A stretch of DNA of 64,000 bases. Origin: Angelobacter sp036557225 (lineage in GTDB: Bacteria; Acidobacteriota; Terriglobia; Terriglobales; Acidobacteriaceae). The stretch covers positions 49,416-113,415 of the forward strand of contig DATBHX010000053.1 in the NCBI GenBank assembly GCA_036557225.1, in the 5' to 3' direction. How positions within the stretch are numbered: position 1 is the stretch's first letter; every line of letters begins with the position of its first letter. The notes below the pieces were generated by a model. It did not search any database. It was not told where the DNA came from and saw only the letters and a program-made list of their open reading frames with translations. Position numbers and translations under genes: made by a program. This document shows positions 16,904-23,632 of the stretch, in pieces.

Positions 16904-17623
16904 TTACTTTTTTTCCGTTCGAACCACCCGCAGCGGCGGGTACGAGAGAAGATTCAACGCCGTCCGGGTGGTTTTCAAACCCGCTTCGGTGAAGACCTTC
17001 TGATAAAAGCTGGTCAAGATGAAATCTGAGATCAGAGCAGTGCCTCCGGGCTTGAGCACGCGGGCAATCTCGCGGCAGGCCTGCGCGCGTCCTTCGGCGT
17101 CAGGGATGTTGTGGATGCAGAGATTGGAGAGCACCACATCAAAGCTGGCGTCGGAGAAGCTGAGCTTGCGGGCATCGTCGCTGCGGAGTTCTACCTTATC
17201 CTTTACACCTTCCACATCCACGTTGGCTTGCGTACGCTCCAGCGAGTTGCCGGAAAGATCTTTGGTGCTCCAGATATCGATACCGGTGCTTTTGCCCGTT
17301 GTAAGACGCCGGGCGGCGCCGATGAGGAGCAGGCCGCGTCCGGCGCCCACGTCGAGGACCTGTTCATCGCCGCGCCAGGAGATCATGTTGAGCATGCGAT
17401 CGCGGTGGCGAAATTTGCCCCACTTGGCGTAGACCAGCATCAGAATCCCGCTGAGAAGAATCGATATTCCTGGCCAAAACGCGCTGGGGTTCCACAGGAT
17501 TGTGACTTGCCCGATGCGGATGGTGGGAAACAGGAATCCGCTGACGATGAGCGCCAGGCCAATCAGCAGCATGTTGCGGACGACACCAGGGGCGTCGATT
17601 CCATAGTCAGGTTTTTGCGGCAT
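16904..17623 (-). CDS. Class I SAM-dependent methyltransferase with N-terminal membrane segments
   Basis: 239-residue protein. The N-terminus has two hydrophobic segments (LLIGLALIVSGFLFPTI; FWPGISILLSGILMLVYA), so it is membrane-attached. The Rossmann methyltransferase core has motif I VLDVGAGRGLLLIGAA, an acidic strand-2 region (TGIDIW), and a post-I block VVLSNLCIHNIPDAEGRAQACREIARVLKPGG typical of Methyltransf_11. Substrate unknown. Confidence 0.88.
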   Translation of the reverse strand: MPQKPDYGIDAPGVVRNMLLIGLALIVSGFLFPTIRIGQVTILWNPSAFWPGISILLSGILMLVYAKWGKFRHRDRMLNMISWRGDEQVLDVGAGRGLLLIGAARRLTTGKSTGIDIWSTKDLSGNSLERTQANVDVEGVKDKVELRSDDARKLSFSDASFDVVLSNLCIHNIPDAEGRAQACREIARVLKPGGTALISDFILTSFYQKVFTEAGLKTTRTALNLLSYPPLRVVRTEKK

Positions 17624-17685
17624 GGCGCATTAAACCAGAAGGAACGGGGTCAAAGCAAAAACATGGCTGCATCCGTGGCTGAGGA

Positions 17686-17931
17686 TTATTTGAGCTTTTT
17701 GGCAATGGTTTTGGTGATGAGCTCGAGTTCGAGCAAGAGGTCATCTTCAAGGTTCAAGCCGGCGGCGCGCATGGCGCCGAAGGGATCGCGGCGAAACCAC
17801 TCAGCATTCTTAGGTGAGAGAGCAATCCACTGTTGCAACTGAAGTTCGACCTTGTCCAATTGCGCAAGCAGGCGGTCTGGGCGGACCGAAGGATCCTTGC
17901 GTCGGGGCAATGTGAACACCTCTGGATACAT
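17686..17931 (-). CDS. Small hypothetical protein (81 residues)
   Basis: A short, codon-coherent ORF with no signal peptide. The N-terminal half is basic and helical (RPDRLLAQLDKVELQLQQWI); the C-terminal half (AEWFRRDPFGAMRAAGLNLE, then DDLLLELELI) resembles the DPxxAxxAAGL element found in small leader-like and LigA-like peptides. No RiPP-modifying enzymes lie nearby. Probably real, function unknown. Confidence 0.6.
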   Translation of the reverse strand: MYPEVFTLPRRKDPSVRPDRLLAQLDKVELQLQQWIALSPKNAEWFRRDPFGAMRAAGLNLEDDLLLELELITKTIAKKLK

Positions 17932-18074
17932 GATGCGCTCAATACTAACCCGGCATTGGCGGGAATGGGGGTCATGGCAGTTTACTCTTTGGGTAACTTG
18001 AGAGAGCGATCATGCAGGCGGCGAAGAAGCCGGCCCGCGATCGACTTCGGCTGCGAAACCATGAAGAGCGAAAC

Positions 18075-18111
18075 CCTACCGGCTGCAGGGGCGGCAGTCG
18101 CGGAAGGTAGG
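18075..18111 (+). other. Possible leader hairpin in the 306-base gap upstream of the ammonium transporter
   Basis: The gap 17932-18237 has no convincing gene. Within it, CCTACC (18075-18080) pairs with GGTAGG (18106-18111), with ggctgc/ggcagtc inside, so a stable leader hairpin is possible about 125 bases before the transporter start. No known riboswitch signature was recognised. Confidence 0.3.
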
Positions 18112-18237
18112 CTGATTTTGCGGTAGATAGCCGCTTATAGGTGCGATAAATTTTTTCGATTTCACTCTGTTCCCGAGAGCGGGTAGATTGTGCTCAAGCC
18201 GGATGGTTCAACTCGAGCTTGAGGAGCTCCAACAATC

Positions 18238-19749
18238 ATGGCAAAGTTACTCCGCTGCTGGCTGGCAATCTTTGTACTCTGGGCGCCGCTCAGTCTTCTT
18301 GCACAGGCTTCAGCGCCGAAGCCTGCCGACGCGCAAAACGAACGCATCGCAAGACTCGAGCAGAAAATTGCCGGCTGCCAAGGCTCCGCCGACAACGCCT
18401 GGATGCTCATGAGCTCGGCGCTGGTACTGCTGATGACCGGTCCGGGGCTGGCGCTCTTCTATGGCGGACTTGTACGCAAGAAAAACGTATTAGCCACGAT
18501 GATGCAGAGCTTCGCGCTGATGGCCGTGGTAACGGTGGTGTGGGCCATCTTTGGATATAGCCTCTCGTTTGGTGAGGGGAACAGCTTGATCGGCGGGCTG
18601 CATAACCTCTTTCTGCACGGCGTGGGCGTGACCCCTGACGCCGACTACACGGGGACAATTCCAGCGCAGACCTTCATGATTTATCAGTTGATGTTTGCAA
18701 TTATTACTCCCGCTTTGATCACGGGTGCCTTTGCCGAGCGTATGAAATTTTCGGCGATGGTAGTTTTCATGGTTGCATGGAGTGCCCTGGTCTACAGCCC
18801 GATGGCCCATATGGTCTGGGGGAAGGGCGGCCTGCTCAACGCGGCGCTCGGCGGGCGTTTTCCTACACTCGACTTCGCCGGTGGCACCGTGGTGCACGTG
18901 ACGTCAGGAGTTTCCGCGCTGGTGTGCGCGCTGTATCTCGGGCATCGCATCGGATATTCACGCGAACCGATGCAGCCCCACAGTATGGTGCTGAGCTTTA
19001 TCGGCGCGTGCCTGCTGTGGGTCGGATGGTTCGGATTCAACGCCGGCAGCGCCTTGAGCGCGGGCACCCTGGCAACCAGCTCTTTCGTCGCGACACATTT
19101 TGGCGCGGCGGCTGCTGTAATCGGATGGTCTGGCGCAGAGTGGCTGCGCAACGGCAAACCCAGCGCACTTGGCGCGATCTCGGGCGCGGTAGCCGGTCTG
19201 GTGGCGATCACGCCGGCCGCTGGCTTTGTGAGTCCCATGTCAGCTCTGGCTATCGGCGCGATTGCCGGTGTCTTCTGCTTCCTCATGGTCACGCTGGTGA
19301 AAGCGCGCTTCGGCTATGACGATTCGCTCGACGCCTTCGGCGTTCACGGCGCGGGCGGCGCAATCGGCGCGCTGTTGACCGGTGTCTTCGCCAGCAGCGT
19401 TGTAAATCCGATTTTCAAAGATGCCGGCGGACGCGTGCTGGCCTCAGGCGCGCTGGAAGGCAATCGCCACCAACTGGTGAATCAGGCGATCGGCGTGGGC
19501 ATAGCAGCCGGACTGGCGATCGTCGGAACGCTGGTAATTCTGAAAGTTGTCGACGTCGTCATCGGCCTGCGCGTTCCGGAAGACCACGAGATCCAGGGTC
19601 TCGACGTGACCCAGCACGGTGAAGAAGGCTATTCGTGGGAGCATCCGGAGCCGGCGCGCGTTGCTGCTTTTTCGCAGGTGGCGATCCACGGACTTGAGAT
19701 TCGTCCCGAGGTTGCGCGCATCGATCGCCAGGCAGCAATGGGAGACTAG
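18238..19749 (+). CDS. amt: Ammonium transporter (Amt family)
   Basis: 503-residue Amt/MEP/Rh channel with an N-terminal signal sequence (about 1-25) and eleven predicted membrane segments. Signature LMTGPGLALFYGGLVRKKN near residue 65 and the twin pore histidines in YSPMAHMVWGKGG and DAFGVHGAGGAIGALLTG are visible. The cytoplasmic C-terminal tail (about 445-503) is longer than usual and ends in EVARIDRQAAMGD. ATG 18238 follows gaggagctccaacaatc. No glnK/glnB gene accompanies it here. Confidence 0.96.
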   Translation: MAKLLRCWLAIFVLWAPLSLLAQASAPKPADAQNERIARLEQKIAGCQGSADNAWMLMSSALVLLMTGPGLALFYGGLVRKKNVLATMMQSFALMAVVTVVWAIFGYSLSFGEGNSLIGGLHNLFLHGVGVTPDADYTGTIPAQTFMIYQLMFAIITPALITGAFAERMKFSAMVVFMVAWSALVYSPMAHMVWGKGGLLNAALGGRFPTLDFAGGTVVHVTSGVSALVCALYLGHRIGYSREPMQPHSMVLSFIGACLLWVGWFGFNAGSALSAGTLATSSFVATHFGAAAAVIGWSGAEWLRNGKPSALGAISGAVAGLVAITPAAGFVSPMSALAIGAIAGVFCFLMVTLVKARFGYDDSLDAFGVHGAGGAIGALLTGVFASSVVNPIFKDAGGRVLASGALEGNRHQLVNQAIGVGIAAGLAIVGTLVILKVVDVVIGLRVPEDHEIQGLDVTQHGEEGYSWEHPEPARVAAFSQVAIHGLEIRPEVARIDRQAAMGD

Positions 19750-19761
19750 AAGCATCGCCGA

Positions 19762-19926
19762 GATCAGGTGATCGCCGTGATCGCGCGTGATCGGAAAAAC
19801 ACGCCACCACTGACATTACGGAGCACATTAAATAAGAAACCGGCAGAACAAACTTTCCGATCAATGTGATCTGTGTTCATCAGTGGCTTGATCTCCCGAT
19901 CTCCTGATCGCCAGATCCCCCGATCT
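19762..19926. repeat. CGATCACC periodic element, copy B (inverted flanks)
   Basis: This fills the gap between the convergent amt and aminotransferase stops. The left flank is gatcaggtgatcgccgtgat and onward to gatcggaaaaa at 19799; the right flank (19888-19925) is gatctcccgatctcctgatc, then gccagatcccccgatc, and reaches within 2 bases of the aminotransferase stop. The core 19861-19887 (tcaatgtgatctgtgttcat, then cagtggc) matches copy A at 3734-3765. Confidence 0.75.
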
Positions 19927-21246
19927 TTACCGCCTGCTTGCCGCTCCGGCCAGCGCAGGCGACATCGCCGTGAACGCATGGTCCATGATGCGAATAGCTT
20001 CGTCCACATCCGCCTTGGTGATGTTCAGCGGCGGCGACGTGCGAATCACATTGGCATACAGCCCGCCTTTGCCCACCAGCAGGCCACCCTTGCGACAGTG
20101 CTCCATGAATTGGTTGGTGGCTTCGGGCGCAGGCTCTTTGGTCGTGCGATCTTTTACCAACTCCATCGCCTGCATCAGGCCCATGCCGCGGACGTCGCCA
20201 ATCAGTTCGTGTTTGTCTTTCAGGCCTTCCAGGCCGTCGCGATAGTAGCGGCCCACCACGTCCGCGTTGTCCATCAGGCGGTCTTCTTCAATCAGGTCGA
20301 TGGTTGCTTTGGCCGCTACGGAAGTTACTGGATTTCCGCCGAAGGTCGAGATGTGCAGGCCCTTAAAGCTGGCGGCGATCTCCGGGCGCGTCGCCGTCAG
20401 GCCGATGGGCACGCCGTTGCCCAGGCCCTTGGCGGAAGTAATAATGTCTGGCGTCACCTCCCACTGCTCGATCCCGAACCAGCGTTTGCCCGTGCGTCCC
20501 CAGCCTGTCTGCACTTCGTCGGAGATGAAAACGCCACCGTAATCTTTTACGATCTTGAAGACGATCTTGAAATACTCTTTCGGCGGCGTAATGAATCCGC
20601 CGACGCCCTGGATCGGCTCGGCCAGGAATCCGGCAATCTGCCCTGAGGTTGAGGTCTGGATCACCGCTTCCACGTCCTTCGCGCACGCCACTTCACAACT
20701 CGGGTAGGTCTTGCCCAGCGGGCAACGATAGCAGTAGGCATTCATCGCATGGACCACGCCCGCCGCCGGCATGGGCAGCGATTTGCGCCAGCTGTTCTGC
20801 CCGGCCATCGTCTGCGCTAGCGCCGAACGTCCGCTGTATCCGTGGCGCAGCGTGACCATCTCATAGCGGCCGGTGAAGATGCGCGCCAGCTGCACCGCGT
20901 ATTCGTTGGCTTCCGTGCCGCTGTTGGTGAAGAAGCTCTGGCTGATCTCGCCCGGAGTGATCTGGGCAATCTTTTCCGCCAGCGCCACCACGGCTTCATT
21001 CGGGAAAACGGTGGAAGCGTGCTGCAGCTTATCAATCTGCGCTTTGATCTTACCGGTCACGCGCGGGTTGGCGTGCCCCACGGAGATGGTGACAATCCCG
21101 CCAAAGAAGTCCAGATACTTGTTGCCCTCCACGTCCCAGAGGTGCTGCATGCTGGCGTGGTCGGTCACCAGCGGATCGGTGTAGTAAAGCGAGATGGAAG
21201 GGAACAGGTACTGCTTGTGCTTCTTGATGATCTCGTCTTTCGTCAT
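19927..21246 (-). CDS. Class III (omega-type) aminotransferase
   Basis: PLP-dependent aminotransferase of the AGXT2/4-aminobutyrate/beta-alanine-pyruvate branch, 439 residues. Signs are FFTNSGTEANEYAVQLAR, VFISDEVQTGWGRTGKRWFG and the Schiff-base Lys in ITSAKGLGNGVPIGL. An insert CYRCPLGKTYPSCEVAC holds four Cys, found in one clade of this family. ATG 21246 (MTKDEIIKKHKQYL) is preferred; residues upstream are not family-like. With mmsA it could run a beta-alanine or beta-aminoisobutyrate to malonate/methylmalonate semialdehyde route. The exact substrate is not determinable. Confidence 0.9.
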   Translation of the reverse strand: MTKDEIIKKHKQYLFPSISLYYTDPLVTDHASMQHLWDVEGNKYLDFFGGIVTISVGHANPRVTGKIKAQIDKLQHASTVFPNEAVVALAEKIAQITPGEISQSFFTNSGTEANEYAVQLARIFTGRYEMVTLRHGYSGRSALAQTMAGQNSWRKSLPMPAAGVVHAMNAYCYRCPLGKTYPSCEVACAKDVEAVIQTSTSGQIAGFLAEPIQGVGGFITPPKEYFKIVFKIVKDYGGVFISDEVQTGWGRTGKRWFGIEQWEVTPDIITSAKGLGNGVPIGLTATRPEIAASFKGLHISTFGGNPVTSVAAKATIDLIEEDRLMDNADVVGRYYRDGLEGLKDKHELIGDVRGMGLMQAMELVKDRTTKEPAPEATNQFMEHCRKGGLLVGKGGLYANVIRTSPPLNITKADVDEAIRIMDHAFTAMSPALAGAASRR

Positions 21247-21315
21247 GGCACGCTCCACGGGGCAATTGCCATGGGAGATTGTAATGGTTTTGCGGGAATT
21301 GGGAGCGGAAAAACT

Positions 21316-21341
21316 TACCGCGGATGAACACGGATGCGACT
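21316..21341. repeat. GGATGAACACGGATG dispersed repeat
   Basis: taccgcggatgaacacggat followed by gcgactg is the ATCCGTG/TTCATCCG-type dispersed intergenic repeat known in many genomes, here about 70 bases upstream of the aminotransferase start. Its complement resembles the core of elements A and B (gtgttcatcagtgg). Confidence 0.55.
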
Positions 21342-21493
21342 GATAAGACATTCATGCGCAGGTCTCGTCCCTGAAGGGACGCCCTCCTTCTCGATACGCC
21401 ATCCCGAGCCCGAGCACCGATTTACAAAATCCGACTATTGACGTTGTTTGCGCGAAGGCGAGGGACCTGCTCTGCTGCTCTTAAGGTCCGTGC

Positions 21494-22381
21494 TTATCCG
21501 GTTGGTTTCTCCGATCTCCCGATCTCCCGATCACCCGACCTGTCCCGGCTTGCCGTGGATCTCCCGATTGTTTTTCTCAGCTCCACCACCTCCAGCGGAC
21601 ATTCCGGCCAGTTGTGCTCCCAGCACACGATCAAATCGCATTCGTTTGCATCGTGCAGATGCCGCAGGAAATTCCGGCTTTCGTATTCCAGTTCGATTCG
21701 TACTCTCTGCCACCTGTCACGTCCCACCTCGCGCATCGCCTCGCAATCCGGACACCCCGTCTGCACCATCTGCACGATAAATCCCAGCTCTTCCGCCATC
21801 GCGCCAAACAGAAAGAGCACGCCGGCCTCATTGACCGGCCCGTGGGCCAAAGGCTCGCGCCGCATCGGCGGGCCGTACACCGGACGATCAAGCATCTCCT
21901 TCGGGCCGCATGATCTTCGTTTACCACTTGGCCATTCTTTGTCCCGGGTGGCCTCATCATGCTCCGCTTTCGCCTCCTCGGCAGCGATGATCTCCACCAC
22001 GTCAGCCCATTCCGTTGCCCATCCCTCGTCCGCCGCCAGGCGCATGAGTGCGCCCGGCACCATGCCCCAGGTTCTAAAGCGTGTTCGCAGCGGAGCAATG
22101 CTGAACTTTCCATACTGCTCGTACTCCAGCACCGTCGGCGTTTTCTTCAAAAGGCGCACCACACCCGCCCAATCCGCAAACAGGCTCGCCATGTCCAGCT
22201 TCCGCCCTCCGCCACCGCGATGCAGCTTGCACTCCCGCAGCGCCTGCGTATAGGTGCCAAAGGCCTTGCGTATCTGCCGCCGCGTTACCTTCGAATTCCT
22301 CGATAACTCTGAATGGCTGGGCGCATGCCCCAGCTTCTCCGCCAGCTCCCGAATAATGGTTACAATTTCTTCCCGGCTCAT
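21494..22381 (-). CDS. Homing-endonuclease-associated-repeat protein with putative nuclease domain
   Basis: A protein of about 295 residues. The N-terminus has two repeats of about 60 residues of the homing-endonuclease-associated type (IIRELAEKLGHAPSHSELSR and ADWAGVVRLLKKTPTVLEYE), predicted DNA-binding modules. The second half (AHGPVNEAGVLFLFGAMAEE, TGCPDCEAMR, RIELEYESRNFLRHLHD, NECDLIVCWEHNWPECPLEV) has the acidic spacing of a PD-(D/E)XK-like fold with D in CDLIVCW and E in VVELRK. ATG 22381 follows ggaggaagagaa. The last 20 or so residues (SRDRSGDREIGRSEKPTG) are encoded by a CGATC periodic repeat, so they are probably an acquired tail. Possible restriction, homing or repair role; unproven. 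Confidence 0.75.
   Translation of the reverse strand: MSREEIVTIIRELAEKLGHAPSHSELSRNSKVTRRQIRKAFGTYTQALRECKLHRGGGGRKLDMASLFADWAGVVRLLKKTPTVLEYEQYGKFSIAPLRTRFRTWGMVPGALMRLAADEGWATEWADVVEIIAAEEAKAEHDEATRDKEWPSGKRRSCGPKEMLDRPVYGPPMRREPLAHGPVNEAGVLFLFGAMAEELGFIVQMVQTGCPDCEAMREVGRDRWQRVRIELEYESRNFLRHLHDANECDLIVCWEHNWPECPLEVVELRKTIGRSTASRDRSGDREIGRSEKPTG
21510..21570. repeat. CGATCTCCC periodic repeat, copy C (inside a coding end)
   Basis: tccgatctcccgatctccc, gatcacccgacc and, after an interruption, gtggatctcccgattg carry the same 8-9-base periodic motif. Unlike the other copies it lies within the reading frame of the 21494-22381 gene. Confidence 0.7.
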
Positions 22382-22442
22382 TTCTCTTCCTCCATCGTGC
22401 CTGATTCGCACGGTGCTCCTGCATTCAAGAGCGTCAGGCAAT

Positions 22443-22466
22443 AAAAAAGCCACCCGCTGGGTGGCT
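22443..22466 (-). terminator. Strong intrinsic terminator (minus strand)
   Basis: GCCACCC (22449-22455)-gct-GGGTGGC (22459-22465) followed on the minus strand by six T. It lies upstream of the minus-strand gene starting at 22381 and so ends a separate upstream transcript. Confidence 0.85.
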
Positions 22467-22485
22467 CAAACGTCTTGAGTTTTTT
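22465..22485 (+). terminator. Weak plus-strand terminator adjoining the minus-strand one
   Basis: CTCAA (22465-22469)-acgtc-TTGAG (22475-22479) followed by six T on the plus strand. The short stem makes it weaker; with the overlapping minus-strand hairpin the site would stop transcription both ways. Confidence 0.5.
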
Positions 22486-22490
22486 GGTTC

Positions 22491-22534
22491 CCGATCACGG
22501 CGATCACGCGCGATGGCGGCGATCACGGCGATAC
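22491..22534. repeat. CGATCACGG periodic repeat, copy D
   Basis: ccgatcacggcgatcacgcg followed by cgatggcggcgatcacggcg is the 9-base periodic motif. It lies in the 3' half of the candidate non-coding transcript, not next to a protein stop codon. Confidence 0.7.
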
Positions 22535-22701
22535 CTGGACACACTTATCTTAGGAAGGGTAAAGACACAGGCCAACCGGCTTTCGCCCTGGCGGATGCCT
22601 TCTTGGGGTTGCAGGCCTTTTAGGTTCAGCTTTGGCTAGCTGCTAGTTGCCAGCTGCTAGCGGCTTTTACCCCGATGCCGCTCTCGGTCTTACTCCCATG
22701 A

Positions 22702-22730
22702 AGAATAGGCGAAAGCTGCTTTCCAGTCAA
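22702..22730 (-). promoter_or_regulatory. Sigma70-like promoter for the candidate ncRNA
   Basis: Minus-strand TTGACT (22730-22725), a 17-base spacer and TATTCT (22707-22702), each hexamer differing from consensus by one base. Start expected near 22697-22695. Confidence 0.6.
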
Positions 22731-22934
22731 TAAAAATCAGCTCAAAACAGCGCGCGAAATAGTACATCTTGACAAACCCATACCTCAAACAGAGGTCCTT
22801 TTCGGGGCCGCTTTCGGCCGCTAAAAATTCATCGCGCAAGAACACACGCGCTCGCCGTTCCTTTGGGGCTACCCGCTTTCACTCTGATTCTCCGGCTCCG
22901 GTGTCAAATGTAGTTGTGCTCAGAAAGGACTGCC

Positions 22935-23603
22935 GTGAAAAAACTACTGAAAATCGTCACGTTTTTTGCCGCGTGCTCAGTATTGCTGTTGGCCACAGCG
23001 CAGCGGGGCGACAATCTGCGGCTGGACGGCAAAGAATATGGAATCTATACCAATCCGCTGGAGCCGTTTTTGCAGGAAAACCCCGGCAAGCTGCCAAAGT
23101 CGGATGTCATTTCAACCGGACTATGGCGCGGATATGTTGCCACCTGGGAGGTGAAGGACCGCATGCTGCTGCTCGTCGATGTGCAAATCCTTCATTCTGA
23201 GAAAAAGCCGGGAGAATCGGGCTTCTCCACCGAGTTCAAATCGGTGATGGCCCAGATGTTTCCCGAGAACAAGGCCGTAGCCGCACGCTGGTTTTCCGGC
23301 AACATCATTGTTCCTGACGGCAAGCTGGTGAACTATGTGCATATGGGCTATGCCTCCACATACGAGAAATATATTCTGCTGCGCATCGAAAATGGCGCGG
23401 TGATACGGCAATGGACGACGGATGCCTCCGGCTTCATCAAGTTTCGTGATGCGCAGTTTGCGGCGTACAAGAAAACCGAAGAATTCCGCAAGGCCCTGGC
23501 GGAAACTGCTAAAGAGGGAAGCATGAGCCCAAAGGAGAATGAAGAGTTTCTCCGGCAATACTACTCTGAGAGATACATGTCGATGATATTCGACAATCAG
23601 TAA
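22935..23603 (+). CDS. Secreted hypothetical protein
   Basis: 222-residue protein with an N-terminal signal sequence (KKLLKIVTFFAACSVLLLATA). The GTG at 22935 is chosen because aaagga is just upstream and the preceding in-frame residues are not signal-like. The mature part has aromatic/beta character (GLWRGYVATWEVKDRMLLLV, FSGNIIVPDGKLVNYVHMGY) and a charged C-terminus (RYMSMIFDNQ). No family recognised. Convergent with the CocE-type hydrolase. Confidence 0.8.
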   Translation: MKKLLKIVTFFAACSVLLLATAQRGDNLRLDGKEYGIYTNPLEPFLQENPGKLPKSDVISTGLWRGYVATWEVKDRMLLLVDVQILHSEKKPGESGFSTEFKSVMAQMFPENKAVAARWFSGNIIVPDGKLVNYVHMGYASTYEKYILLRIENGAVIRQWTTDASGFIKFRDAQFAAYKKTEEFRKALAETAKEGSMSPKENEEFLRQYYSERYMSMIFDNQ

Positions 23604-23632
23604 TGTCAATGCAGGTCTTTCGCTGACCAGAA

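Larger units (their letters stand above)
22443..22697 (-). ncRNA. Candidate structured non-coding RNA, unidentified
   Basis: A transcription unit without an ORF is bounded by a good promoter (22702-22730, minus) and a strong intrinsic terminator (22443-22466, minus). The predicted RNA begins GGGAGUAAGACC at about 22697-22695. GGGUAAA (complement of 22667-22673) can pair with UUUACCC (complement of 22557-22563), and the 5' GGGAG with CUUCC next to it, closing a domain with an AGGCC..GGCCU hairpin (about 22570-22620) and a GCUAGC-based hairpin (22634-22661). I could not match it to 6S, SRP, RNase P or tmRNA by eye. Alternatives are a divergent 6S RNA or an acidobacterial RNA motif. Confidence 0.5.

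Noticed and set aside
17833..18126. 97-codon plus-strand frame upstream of amt
   Set aside because: Composition is not protein-like, it overlaps the antisense of the small 81-residue gene and has no ribosome site.
22465..22734. Candidate ncRNA as 6S, tmRNA, RNase P or SRP RNA
   Set aside because: None of the diagnostic sequences I know for these RNAs is visible, so I left it unidentified; a divergent 6S RNA is not excluded.
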